From: Bacteroidia bacterium
GTDB taxonomy: Bacteria; Bacteroidota; Ignavibacteria; SZUA-365
Assembly (NCBI GenBank): GCA_027493955.1
Contig: JAOSJT010000001.1
Coordinates: 3,211,131-3,275,130, forward strand
Direction: 5' to 3'
DNA: 64,000 bases
Shown here piece after piece: positions 56,956 to 64,000 of this stretch. Position 1 is the stretch's first letter. Every line of letters begins with the position of its first letter. Made by a program: the position numbers and the translations under genes. The notes beneath the pieces were generated by a model. That model saw nothing but the letters and a program-made list of their open reading frames with translations. It searched no databases and was not told the DNA's origin.

Positions 56956-58404
56956 ATGCTACGCCTGGAACAGGCACTCACCCAATCCGATGTACCCGTA
57001 TCCCGCCGAGGGACACTGGTGTTCGTTGTCGCGACGTTGGGTGTAATGGCTTTGGCGTTCATGCTGCGGCTGGAATACCCATTGTTCCTCGCAGTGTGCG
57101 GACTGTTCGGCGCTTTCCTTGTCTGGCAGCATCCGGTGGTTTGGATTACTGTGTCGATACTTCTATTCCTGCCCGTGTTCTGGAATATTCAGGAAGGTCT
57201 GACTCCGGGGGAAATTCTGCACACCATGGTGTACTACGGGGGATTGCTCTGGTGGTTTTTCCATCGCCTGATTGTCGCACGTGAACGCATACGCTGGTCG
57301 GCGGGCGGTATACTGCTCGCGCTCTTACTGCTGCAGATGCTGTTGCTTGGTCCGGTCTCCATCGGCATCAACGCGGATCCCTATGTCTGGCTGCGCGAGA
57401 TAGTCATTCTTTCAACTCCGCTGCTCCTCATCCCGATTTCCCATGAATGCACGACGCGCCCGCGGCAGTACTCCATCGGCGCGGCAACGGTGCTCGTGCT
57501 TACCGCACTGTCGTTGAAAAACATCTATCAGTACAAGCAAAAGGTGGTAGAGGCGGTCTGGGTCTGGCAGGTAGGCGCCAGCAGAGCATCGGAGTCGTTT
57601 TTTCTGATCTTTGCACTGGCTGTCATCGGACTCGCCGTTCTTCTCTCGATGCGCCGGCCTCTGTCGACGCTCATTTCGGCGGCTGTCGTCACCGCCGGAG
57701 TCGCTGCAACTGTTCTTTCGTTTTACCGGACCATCTGGGTAGCCGCCCTCGTGGGCTACGTGCTGATGGGTCTCATGCTCGGTGGACTTTTCTGGAAACG
57801 CGCACTGGGTTACCTCGCCATCGTGATAGTGGTTGCCGGAATCAGCTACCCGCTTTTCCTTGCCGATGTGGTTCCGCTCGATGTGATGTGGACCTCGGTC
57901 AGCAGTCGCTTCACATCCATCGGCAAGTATCGACAGGATCTTTCCGTCACAAACCGCGATGCCGAGGCCCAGACGATTCTTGACGATGTCGAAGGTCACT
58001 GGCTTCTCGGGAAGGGCATTGCCGTCACAACACCCTTCAGAAAACTGACCTCAAAGACCACAATTTACCCAACCTGGACGCACAATGGGTATGCGTGGGT
58101 ACTGAAGCACTATGGAGTGATAGGTACGCTGCTGTTATTCTCTGCATGGTTGTATTATGCATTCATCGGCTTACAAATTGCACGCCGGTTTGGGAAGACA
58201 CGAAACCGAAGCGACGAGGATGTGGTGCGGGTGCGTCTGCTGGCCGCAGCAGGTTCGGCGGTCATTTTGAGCACCTTCCTGGTGTCCATCACCATCAATC
58301 AGTTTTTGAGCCACGAATCCGGTTTTATTTTTGCCGTGGTATTCGGACTCTTCGAAGTCTGGTATAGGGAAGAAAAAAGCGTGACCGCCGGCGGACAGAT
58401 ATGA
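56956..58404 (+). CDS. O-antigen polymerase/ligase-like membrane protein (Wzy/WaaL)
   Basis: The 482-residue protein has about 10-12 hydrophobic helices and a large loop near residues 300-360 (LGKGIAVTTPFR, TWTHNGYAWVLKHYG), the arrangement of Wzy polymerases and O-antigen ligases. Position between Wzz and the flippase favours Wzy, but the two types are not separable by sequence alone. The stop overlaps the flippase start by ATGA. Confidence 0.85.
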   Translation: MLRLEQALTQSDVPVSRRGTLVFVVATLGVMALAFMLRLEYPLFLAVCGLFGAFLVWQHPVVWITVSILLFLPVFWNIQEGLTPGEILHTMVYYGGLLWWFFHRLIVARERIRWSAGGILLALLLLQMLLLGPVSIGINADPYVWLREIVILSTPLLLIPISHECTTRPRQYSIGAATVLVLTALSLKNIYQYKQKVVEAVWVWQVGASRASESFFLIFALAVIGLAVLLSMRRPLSTLISAAVVTAGVAATVLSFYRTIWVAALVGYVLMGLMLGGLFWKRALGYLAIVIVVAGISYPLFLADVVPLDVMWTSVSSRFTSIGKYRQDLSVTNRDAEAQTILDDVEGHWLLGKGIAVTTPFRKLTSKTTIYPTWTHNGYAWVLKHYGVIGTLLLFSAWLYYAFIGLQIARRFGKTRNRSDEDVVRVRLLAAAGSAVILSTFLVSITINQFLSHESGFIFAVVFGLFEVWYREEKSVTAGGQI

Positions 58405-59882
58405 AAGAAGAACAGAGCAGCGGGGGCGTACTCTCTCAAGGTGTTGTGTCGCTGCTTGCGTATGGCGTGAATTTCCTGGCGAGTTTTGTCGCCATCATCG
58501 GCATGATACGCATCATGGGCAAGGAGCCGTACGGCGTCTTCGCTCTCGCCTTGCAGATTTCTGCGTTCACCTCCATGCTGGCGGACTTCGGAATCGGTCC
58601 TGTGATCATGCGCCGTCTTGCCATTATGCCACAGCGCGCGGCCACCATCGTGCTGGAAGCCTCTATGCTCCGTCTGCTGCTCATGCTCCCCGCATGGTTG
58701 CTGACACTCGGGATCGGATGGTTACTGGAGCCGGGATGGACCTTCTTTCTCATGCTGAATCTGATGCTTTGTAATATGATCGTCTCTTCGAAGCTGCCCG
58801 TGCTCCGCGGAACGATCGAAGCGCTGTACCGCTCTCAATCGCGCATGGGTATCCCGACCATTGCCATGGCTGTGGATTCGATCGTACTTCTCGGGATGGT
58901 TGTACTCGCACCGGCGTTGTTTCGCGACCCGGTGCAGGCCATGCTTTTGTACACGATAAGCAACGTGGTCGGAGCGGTCGCACTTGCTGCGGGCGGTTGG
59001 TCTCTGACAAAACGCATCAGTACGGAGGCCGCACGAATCAGTTGGTCAGGCATGAAGGAACTTCTCTGGAGCGCGTCTCCCCTGGCCTTGTTCCTCATGC
59101 TGAACGCGCTGCACGTCAGTATCGACACAGTCTATCTCAAAATTTTCCATGGAAACGGAGAAGTCGGTGTATTCAATGCCGCGCTCCGGTTTATGGCGCC
59201 GCTGGCGGTGTTCCCGACGATTATCGCCATTTCGGCTTCTCCCTACTTCGCGCGCGCGAGTGCCGCGGCAGGATCGGGTCAGGAAGACGCCGTGACGAGG
59301 TTGTTTGCCCAATCCGTCAAAACGCTTCTTATCGGATCAGTACTCCTTGCGGGACTTGGCGCAACCAACGCCCGCGAACTGATCGGCGCGCCCCTCAAGT
59401 ACGCGTTCGAGGATGCGGTGCTACCGCTGATACTCCTGTTCATCGTGTTCTTGCCGATGTCGATGAACATGTTCCTCGTTGAAGTGAACAATGCGCGTGG
59501 TAATATCGTGACCAACAGCAAGGCGGCCGCGATTCTCGCAGTGGTAAGTGTGATAGCTGGCATTCCTCTTGTCTTCTATTACGCTTCCATCGGCGCCGCA
59601 TTGAGCAAACTTCTTGCCACCTCGCTCTGTCTGATTTTTCTGTTAGCCAGGTCACGCGCAGGGATACACCTCGCGATGACTCCGCTGGTGCGGAAAAGTG
59701 CCATCCTGCTCGCACTTCTGGTGTCTTTTCGTCTCTTGCTCGATGACTTTGGCCTCATTATTTCGAACGGCCTCGCTGTTGCTGTCGTCATTTCCGGAAT
59801 GTTTACGCAACAAATATTCAGCCCCGAGGAACTGCGGCAATGGAAGGAGCAAATATCGTCGATGTTCGGGAGACGACGTTGA
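58401..59882 (+). CDS. Polysaccharide flippase (Wzx-like)
   Basis: The 493-residue protein has 12-14 hydrophobic helices typical of the MOP superfamily: an early GVVSLLAYGVNFLASFVAIIG and repeated FG-x-G-x-V and YFARASA-like segments. It moves undecaprenyl-linked repeat units to the periplasmic face in Wzx/Wzy systems. It is coupled to Wzy by ATGA and its end overlaps the glycosyltransferase gene by 43 bases. Confidence 0.88.
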   Translation: MKEEQSSGGVLSQGVVSLLAYGVNFLASFVAIIGMIRIMGKEPYGVFALALQISAFTSMLADFGIGPVIMRRLAIMPQRAATIVLEASMLRLLLMLPAWLLTLGIGWLLEPGWTFFLMLNLMLCNMIVSSKLPVLRGTIEALYRSQSRMGIPTIAMAVDSIVLLGMVVLAPALFRDPVQAMLLYTISNVVGAVALAAGGWSLTKRISTEAARISWSGMKELLWSASPLALFLMLNALHVSIDTVYLKIFHGNGEVGVFNAALRFMAPLAVFPTIIAISASPYFARASAAAGSGQEDAVTRLFAQSVKTLLIGSVLLAGLGATNARELIGAPLKYAFEDAVLPLILLFIVFLPMSMNMFLVEVNNARGNIVTNSKAAAILAVVSVIAGIPLVFYYASIGAALSKLLATSLCLIFLLARSRAGIHLAMTPLVRKSAILLALLVSFRLLLDDFGLIISNGLAVAVVISGMFTQQIFSPEELRQWKEQISSMFGRRR

Positions 59883-60787
59883 CAGGACTCGACCTGGTTA
59901 CCGCCGGAATACTCAGTTATAACCGCGTAACGGATTTACGACGGACCCTTACCGCAGTACTCTCCATCGAGAACCTCGCGGTACTTGTGCTCGACAATGG
60001 TTCAAGCGATGGCTCGCGCGAGCTGCTGGAGGAGGCGGTGACGCGCTATCCAACACGACTCACCGTACAGCTGAGAAACGAGAACATCGGCATAGCCGCG
60101 CGTAACGAGATGTTTGCGCATGTTACAACCCCATTTCTTCTCTCGTTGGACGATGACAGTTGGCCGCGCTCCGCCGAGGATGTGCATGCGATGCTCCGTC
60201 TCATGCAGAGTGACGACACAATCGCGGCGGTCTGCGCGTCCTGTGTCCATCCTGACACGGGCGTTGCGGAAACGGCAGGTATCGAGCGCTTTGCCGGAGG
60301 CGGCTCTGCGGACACGGGCTATGACGTGGTGAATATTGCCGCGGGAGGGACCATGCTGCGCATGGCAGCTGTGCGTGAAACCGACGGTTATGGCGCTGAT
60401 TTTTTCTGGGGTCGGGAAGAGAACGACCTCGCCTTTCAACTTCTCAGCAAGGGTTGGCGCGTCGTGTACTATCCTTCCGCCCTCGTCTGGCATGCCATGT
60501 CCCCCGTGGGTCGCGACGTGTACGGACGGCTGCGCATGGTAACGCGCAACTCTCTGTGGCTCCTCTGGAAGTACTTTCCTCTCACCGTATCCCTGCCTTT
60601 GGCGCTGCTGTTCGCGCTTCGCCGTCTTCTTCCTGTCGTAAAGGACTTCCGCCGACTGCGGCCCGTCCTCGACGGCTTGCGTGAGGGATTCGGCGGGATG
60701 GGCCGGATGCGCGCATATGCCATGGTGTTTGATACCGCTATGACGTTGCGCCTTCGCCATTGGTTTCTGAAATTGCTGTATGAGTAG
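59840..60787 (+). CDS. Family 2 glycosyltransferase
   Basis: The 315-residue GT-A protein shows AGILSYNRVTDLRRTL, VLDNGSSDGSRELLEE, ENIGIAARNEMF, LSLDDDSWPRSAED (the DDD metal site) and the FWGREENDLAFQLLSKGW acceptor region. C-terminal helices (WLLWKYFPLTVSLPLALLFALRR) suggest membrane attachment. It overlaps the flippase gene by 43 bases, so the start may be a little further in; a GTG or TTG start inside the overlap is possible. Donor sugar unknown. Confidence 0.85.
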   Translation: MEGANIVDVRETTLTGLDLVTAGILSYNRVTDLRRTLTAVLSIENLAVLVLDNGSSDGSRELLEEAVTRYPTRLTVQLRNENIGIAARNEMFAHVTTPFLLSLDDDSWPRSAEDVHAMLRLMQSDDTIAAVCASCVHPDTGVAETAGIERFAGGGSADTGYDVVNIAAGGTMLRMAAVRETDGYGADFFWGREENDLAFQLLSKGWRVVYYPSALVWHAMSPVGRDVYGRLRMVTRNSLWLLWKYFPLTVSLPLALLFALRRLLPVVKDFRRLRPVLDGLREGFGGMGRMRAYAMVFDTAMTLRLRHWFLKLLYE

Positions 60788-61985
60788 TCCGCTCCGCATA
60801 CTGCAAATAGCACCGCGACTGCCCTGGCCGCTGAGCATTGGGGGCAACATCGGCATTTTCAATATCACGCGTGCCCTCTCACGGCTCGGCCACGAGATTA
60901 CTTTTGTATGCTTTGCCACAGATACGTCGGATCCCTCACCGATGAGTACATTCTGTGATGTGCGTATCGTCCGTCACGACACGAGCACACGGGCGCTGTC
61001 GCTGTTCACGAATCTGTTTTCGACGTGGCCGTACACAATATCCAAGTACCGTTGTGCAGCCATGCACGACACTCTCAGGAAACTCTGTCGGGAGCGCAGC
61101 TTCGACGTCGTGCATGTCGACCATATTCACATGGCGCCGTACGGCGTGATGCTGAAGGAAGAATTCGGACTGCCGCTTATCATACGCGAGCACAACTTCG
61201 AAACCACGATTTACGAACGTTTTGCGCTGCAGCAGACGTTCCCTCCCCTCGCGTGGTACATGCATATGCAGACGCGGCGTCTGCTGCGCTTCGAAACGCG
61301 GCATGTTCTTCAGGCAGATGTCGTTGCGGCGATTACCGACGAAGATGCTGCTCGCATTCGGCAGGCGGCCGTCGTGCGGCATATGGAAATCGTGCCCGCC
61401 GGCGTTGACCTCGACGCGCACAATCCCTCGGACCCTTCCCTCGAGCACAGTGCAACGATCACACTCCTTGGCAGTATGGCCTGGGAGCCCAATCTTGACG
61501 CTGTGCTGTGGTTCGTTTCTCAGATCTGGCCGCGCATCGCCGGGCAGCATACCGGTGCGCGTTTGATCATCGCAGGAGCTGCGCCACCGCGACGCATACG
61601 TGAACTCGCTTCGGAACGCATCGAAGTCCGGGGCTTCGTGGAAGATCTTTCGGGATTATTGGCGTCCAGCACGGTTCTTGCTGTTCCGTTGCGCGTGGGG
61701 GGCGGAATGCGTATCAAGTTGCTCGAGTACTTCGCACGGGCGAAAGCCGTTGTATCCACCAGCATCGGAGCGGAAGGAAATCTTGGCCGCGATGGTGCGC
61801 ATCTGCTGATCGCCGACGATGCGGAGGATTTCGCAGCCGCGACGCTTCGCCTTCTGCATGACCCGCAATTACGGAGACGGCTCGGCGCCGCTGCGCGAAA
61901 GCTGACGGAAGAGGTCTATTCGTGGGAGGTTATCGGACGGAGTTTCGTGCAATGCTATCACAACGCATTGGGAGAACGGCGATGA
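60780..61985 (+). CDS. Family 4 glycosyltransferase (GT-B)
   Basis: The 401-residue protein shows the N-terminal APRLPWPLSIGGNIGIFNITRALSRLGHE, VVHVDHIHMAP, and the C-terminal GT4 segments VPAGVDLDAHNP, RLIIAGAAPPRRI, EVRGFVEDLSGLLASSTVLAVPLRVGGGMRIKLLEYFARAKAVVSTSIGAEG (the E-x7-E-like region) and LEYFARAK. It overlaps the previous glycosyltransferase by 8 bases and acts in the cytoplasm on the growing repeat unit. Sugar specificity unknown. Confidence 0.9.
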   Translation: MSSPLRILQIAPRLPWPLSIGGNIGIFNITRALSRLGHEITFVCFATDTSDPSPMSTFCDVRIVRHDTSTRALSLFTNLFSTWPYTISKYRCAAMHDTLRKLCRERSFDVVHVDHIHMAPYGVMLKEEFGLPLIIREHNFETTIYERFALQQTFPPLAWYMHMQTRRLLRFETRHVLQADVVAAITDEDAARIRQAAVVRHMEIVPAGVDLDAHNPSDPSLEHSATITLLGSMAWEPNLDAVLWFVSQIWPRIAGQHTGARLIIAGAAPPRRIRELASERIEVRGFVEDLSGLLASSTVLAVPLRVGGGMRIKLLEYFARAKAVVSTSIGAEGNLGRDGAHLLIADDAEDFAAATLRLLHDPQLRRRLGAAARKLTEEVYSWEVIGRSFVQCYHNALGERR

Positions 61986-62179
61986 AGCACGCAACCCTGA
62001 ATGGATCCGGCGCGAAGCACTCATGCAGGAGGATGCATGGTCCCGTCGGAACATCCAATGGTATAATGCCTGCGCCGGCCGGTTTCGCACCTGTGCGACC
62101 GTTCGCACAGGTCTGTACCCGATCCGGTGATCCCATCGCCGGCAGTATTGACGTCTGCCAGCAACGGAGGCAGTGCTGA
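61982..62179 (+). CDS. Possible small ORF between two glycosyltransferase genes
   Basis: A 65-residue frame starts at an ATG that overlaps the upstream stop (ATGA) and ends just before the next gene. The peptide (MKHATLNGSGAKHSCRRMHG to VCQQRRQC) is Cys/Pro/Arg-rich and unlike any family I know. The fit between the genes is suggestive, but codon use looks unselected. I rate it as more likely a leftover than a gene. Confidence 0.2.
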   Translation: MKHATLNGSGAKHSCRRMHGPVGTSNGIMPAPAGFAPVRPFAQVCTRSGDPIAGSIDVCQQRRQC

Positions 62180-62181
62180 CG

Positions 62182-63351
62182 ATGAGCACACCGCAACTTC
62201 TCCTATTCCTGATCGGCACATTGAGTGCGATCGCGATTCTTACGACATACGTCGTGTATCCTTTGCTCATTGCGTTGTACGCGCGTTTCTTCCCTCGCCG
62301 ATGGAAAACAGATGAGAACGCGCTCCCGCCCGTAACCATGCTCGTCGCGGCATACAATGAAGCGGAGGTTCTGGAAGAAAAAATCCGGAACTTTCTGGCG
62401 ATGGACTATCCTCCGGACCGGCTCAGACTGCTCATCGGCAGCGATGGCTCCACAGACGGGACACAGGAACTACTCGATCGGCTGTGTGATGGCGAGAGGG
62501 TGCGCTATTTCGCCTTCGGTCGTGGCGGAAAAATGAAAACCGTCAATCAGCTCGCGACACAGGTCACGACGCCCTACATCATTTTTTCCGATGCCAACAC
62601 GATGTATCACCCGCAAGCCGCGCGGAAACTGCTGCGCCACTTCGCGGACGACAGCATTGGCGGCGTATGCGGCAAACTGGTCTTGCGGCCCGTGAATGAA
62701 AGCTCCGGAGGACGCGGGGAGCACACCTACTGGTCGTTCGAGAATCTGATCAAGCAGTGGGAAGGCAATGCCGCAACAACGCTCGGAGCCACGGGCGGCA
62801 TCTACGCAATACGGACGGAGTTTTTTGAGCCGCAGCCGGAAGAAGGGTACGTGGCGGATGACTTCCTCCTCCCTATGCGCATTCTCCTGCGCGGGAAACG
62901 CTTCGTTTTCGATGGCGAGGCGCTTGCGACGGAAGACACCATGCCCGATATGCGCAGGGAATACCACCGCAAGATCCGCGTCGCCATCAGCACCTTCAAT
63001 GCCATGCGCGAGCTTCGTCCACGACTGCACGAGCTGCCTTTTTCCGTACGGCTGATGCTGTTCGGCCACAAAACGCTGCGGTGGCTGGTACCATTTTTCC
63101 TCGTCGCAATTCTGTTGAGCGCGGCGCTGCTCGCTTCACTGCCGTGGGTATGGAACTGGGTGCTTATCCCATCAGTCATATTTTCGGTTCTTGCGCTGCT
63201 CGCCTATGTGGCGGAGAGTTTCGGCAAGCGTCTGGGCGTGCTCTCGTTGCCGCTGTACTTCATTTCCATAAACGTCGCATTACTCGTCGGCTGGTGGAAA
63301 TTCCTTTCGGGAGCCAAGGCCTCCACGTGGGAGCGTTCACCGAGATCGTAG
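62182..63351 (+). CDS. Membrane family 2 glycosyltransferase
   Basis: The 389-residue processive-type GT2 has an N-terminal membrane helix (LLLFLIGTLSAIAILTTYVVYPLLIALY) and the motifs VTMLVAAYNEAEVLEEKI, IGSDGSTDGTQELLD, FSDANTMYHPQAARKLL, ATGGIYAIRTEFFEPQ, and VADDFLLPMRILLRGKRFVFD. Three more helices near the C-terminus follow, as in EpsH/HAS-like transferases. The ATG at 62182 was chosen over a GTG at 62173 because GGAGG at 62166-62170 is better spaced. Product and sugar unknown. Confidence 0.88.
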   Translation: MSTPQLLLFLIGTLSAIAILTTYVVYPLLIALYARFFPRRWKTDENALPPVTMLVAAYNEAEVLEEKIRNFLAMDYPPDRLRLLIGSDGSTDGTQELLDRLCDGERVRYFAFGRGGKMKTVNQLATQVTTPYIIFSDANTMYHPQAARKLLRHFADDSIGGVCGKLVLRPVNESSGGRGEHTYWSFENLIKQWEGNAATTLGATGGIYAIRTEFFEPQPEEGYVADDFLLPMRILLRGKRFVFDGEALATEDTMPDMRREYHRKIRVAISTFNAMRELRPRLHELPFSVRLMLFGHKTLRWLVPFFLVAILLSAALLASLPWVWNWVLIPSVIFSVLALLAYVAESFGKRLGVLSLPLYFISINVALLVGWWKFLSGAKASTWERSPRS

Positions 63352-63473
63352 TGCCGCACCCTGTTCCCGGTTTTCGCAATTGACTCCGTACAGCGTATCT
63401 TAAAAGTTTCTACCGGCGCGGACGGAAAATCCGCGACGGGCGCAACCGAAGAACGTACAGTCTCGAAGCAGCG

Positions 63474-64000
63474 ATGGACAAAAAGCGCACAATCATTGAT
63501 TTTTTCGACCGTGAAGCCCCTGCGCGCAGCAGAAAGCGGAAGCGCTTCGGCTACTTTTACCGGTTGACCGAAAATTATCTGCGCTTTTATGTGCCCGAAG
63601 GTTCGTCCGTCCTGCTCGTCGGCTGCGGCACCGGTGAGATGCTGCACGCGCTCAAGCCCTCCCGCGGCGTGGGCATTGATATCAGTGGGGGCATGATCGA
63701 GCAGGCGAGAAAGAACTTCCCGCAGTATGAATTCCACACCCAGGATGTCGAATCGTTGCATCTGGACGAGACTTTCGATGTGGTGATTTTTTCCGATGTC
63801 ATCGGGTATCTTAACGACATCCAGACGACGCTTTCGCGTATTCAGAGCGTTTGTGATGAAAACACGCGCGTGATGATCACCTATTTCAGCATTTTCTGGC
63901 AATTCCCGTTGCGACTGGCGGAAAAGGCCGGGCTGAAAATGACCTCGCCGTTTTTCGCCTGGCTGGAACCGGACGACATCGCGAATCTGCTGGATCTGGC
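63474..64000 (+). CDS. SAM-dependent methyltransferase (5' part, cut by window end)
   Basis: A frame open from ATG 63474 to the end of the window gives 175 residues. VLLVGCGTGEMLHAL is the SAM-binding motif I, GVGIDISGGMIEQARKNFP motif II, and FDVVIFSDVIGYLNDIQTTLSRI motif post-III, so it is a class I methyltransferase. Position at the end of the polysaccharide locus suggests methylation of the glycan or lipid carrier, or a small-molecule role; the C-terminus is missing. Confidence 0.85.
   Translation, partial: MDKKRTIIDFFDREAPARSRKRKRFGYFYRLTENYLRFYVPEGSSVLLVGCGTGEMLHALKPSRGVGIDISGGMIEQARKNFPQYEFHTQDVESLHLDETFDVVIFSDVIGYLNDIQTTLSRIQSVCDENTRVMITYFSIFWQFPLRLAEKAGLKMTSPFFAWLEPDDIANLLDL

Noticed and set aside
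1-64000. tRNA or rRNA genes
   Set aside because: No cloverleaf T-arm pattern (GGTTCGANTCC) or rRNA-like stretch was recognised; a covariance search would be needed for certainty.

Overview
The window looks like chromosomal DNA of a G+C-rich, Gram-negative, menaquinone-using bacterium of the FCB group (Bacteroidota/Chlorobiota/Ignavibacteria-Kapabacteria type). The main evidence is four large secreted proteins ending in a type IX secretion system (T9SS) sorting domain with the N-x-PNP-x motif. It is supported by Omp28-type and Ycf48-like secreted proteins, a complete classical menaquinone pathway and a Wzx/Wzy-type envelope polysaccharide locus. Ribosome binding sites are AGGAG-like and many neighbouring genes overlap by 4 bases (ATGA or GTGA). 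The lineage is inferred; no rRNA or tRNA gene was seen.

Layout. 1-1337: the end of an unidentified gene, then a long non-coding tract with a strict 37-bp tandem array of imperfect palindromes (474-1065). 1338-8705 (+): inositol-phosphatase-like protein, PfkB kinase, mtnA, recO, an HtrA/Deg protease with a strong terminator, a secreted propeller-like protein and a NusG-domain-II protein. 8797-12883 (-): translation block rplM-rpsI-rpsB-tsf-pyrH-frr. 13345-18229: cysteine-desulfurase-like aminotransferase (+), DUF190 and crcB (-), an SDR, DAHP synthase and menG (+). 18488-26786 (-): menF, a menD-menH fusion, menB, menA, menC and menE, mostly overlapping; with menG this covers chorismate to menaquinone except a dedicated DHNA-CoA thioesterase. 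A 1017-residue T9SS protein overlaps the start of menF.

29837-34859 is visibly richer in A+T and carries a T9SS metzincin-like protease and a putative lipoprotein, probably a newer insertion. 35173-46563 holds a pyrophosphatase, a lipoprotein coupled to a membrane Fe-S protein of the FadF/HdrD type (a likely electron donor to menaquinone), an Omp28-like T9SS protein, a TraB/GumN protein, an OmpR-type two-component pair, an octaheme cytochrome c with a T9SS tail, and rlpA. 46564-49838 contains REP-like palindromes, a REP-associated tyrosine transposase (RAYT) relative whose HUH histidines are replaced by glutamates, and two small conserved genes. 49839-64000 (+) is an envelope polysaccharide locus: rmlB, UDP-sugar dehydrogenase, wecB, SLBB export protein, Wzz-like protein, Wzy/ligase, flippase, three glycosyltransferases and a methyltransferase cut by the window end.

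The most unusual signal is the link between the HUH-less RAYT relative, three dispersed palindromes with the core GGGCGATWCATGWATCGCCC next to it, and the 37-bp array at the other end of the window, whose unit contains a variant of the same core. It reads as a REP/RAYT-type system in which the protein has lost its metal-binding motif and one locus has been amplified into a regular array.
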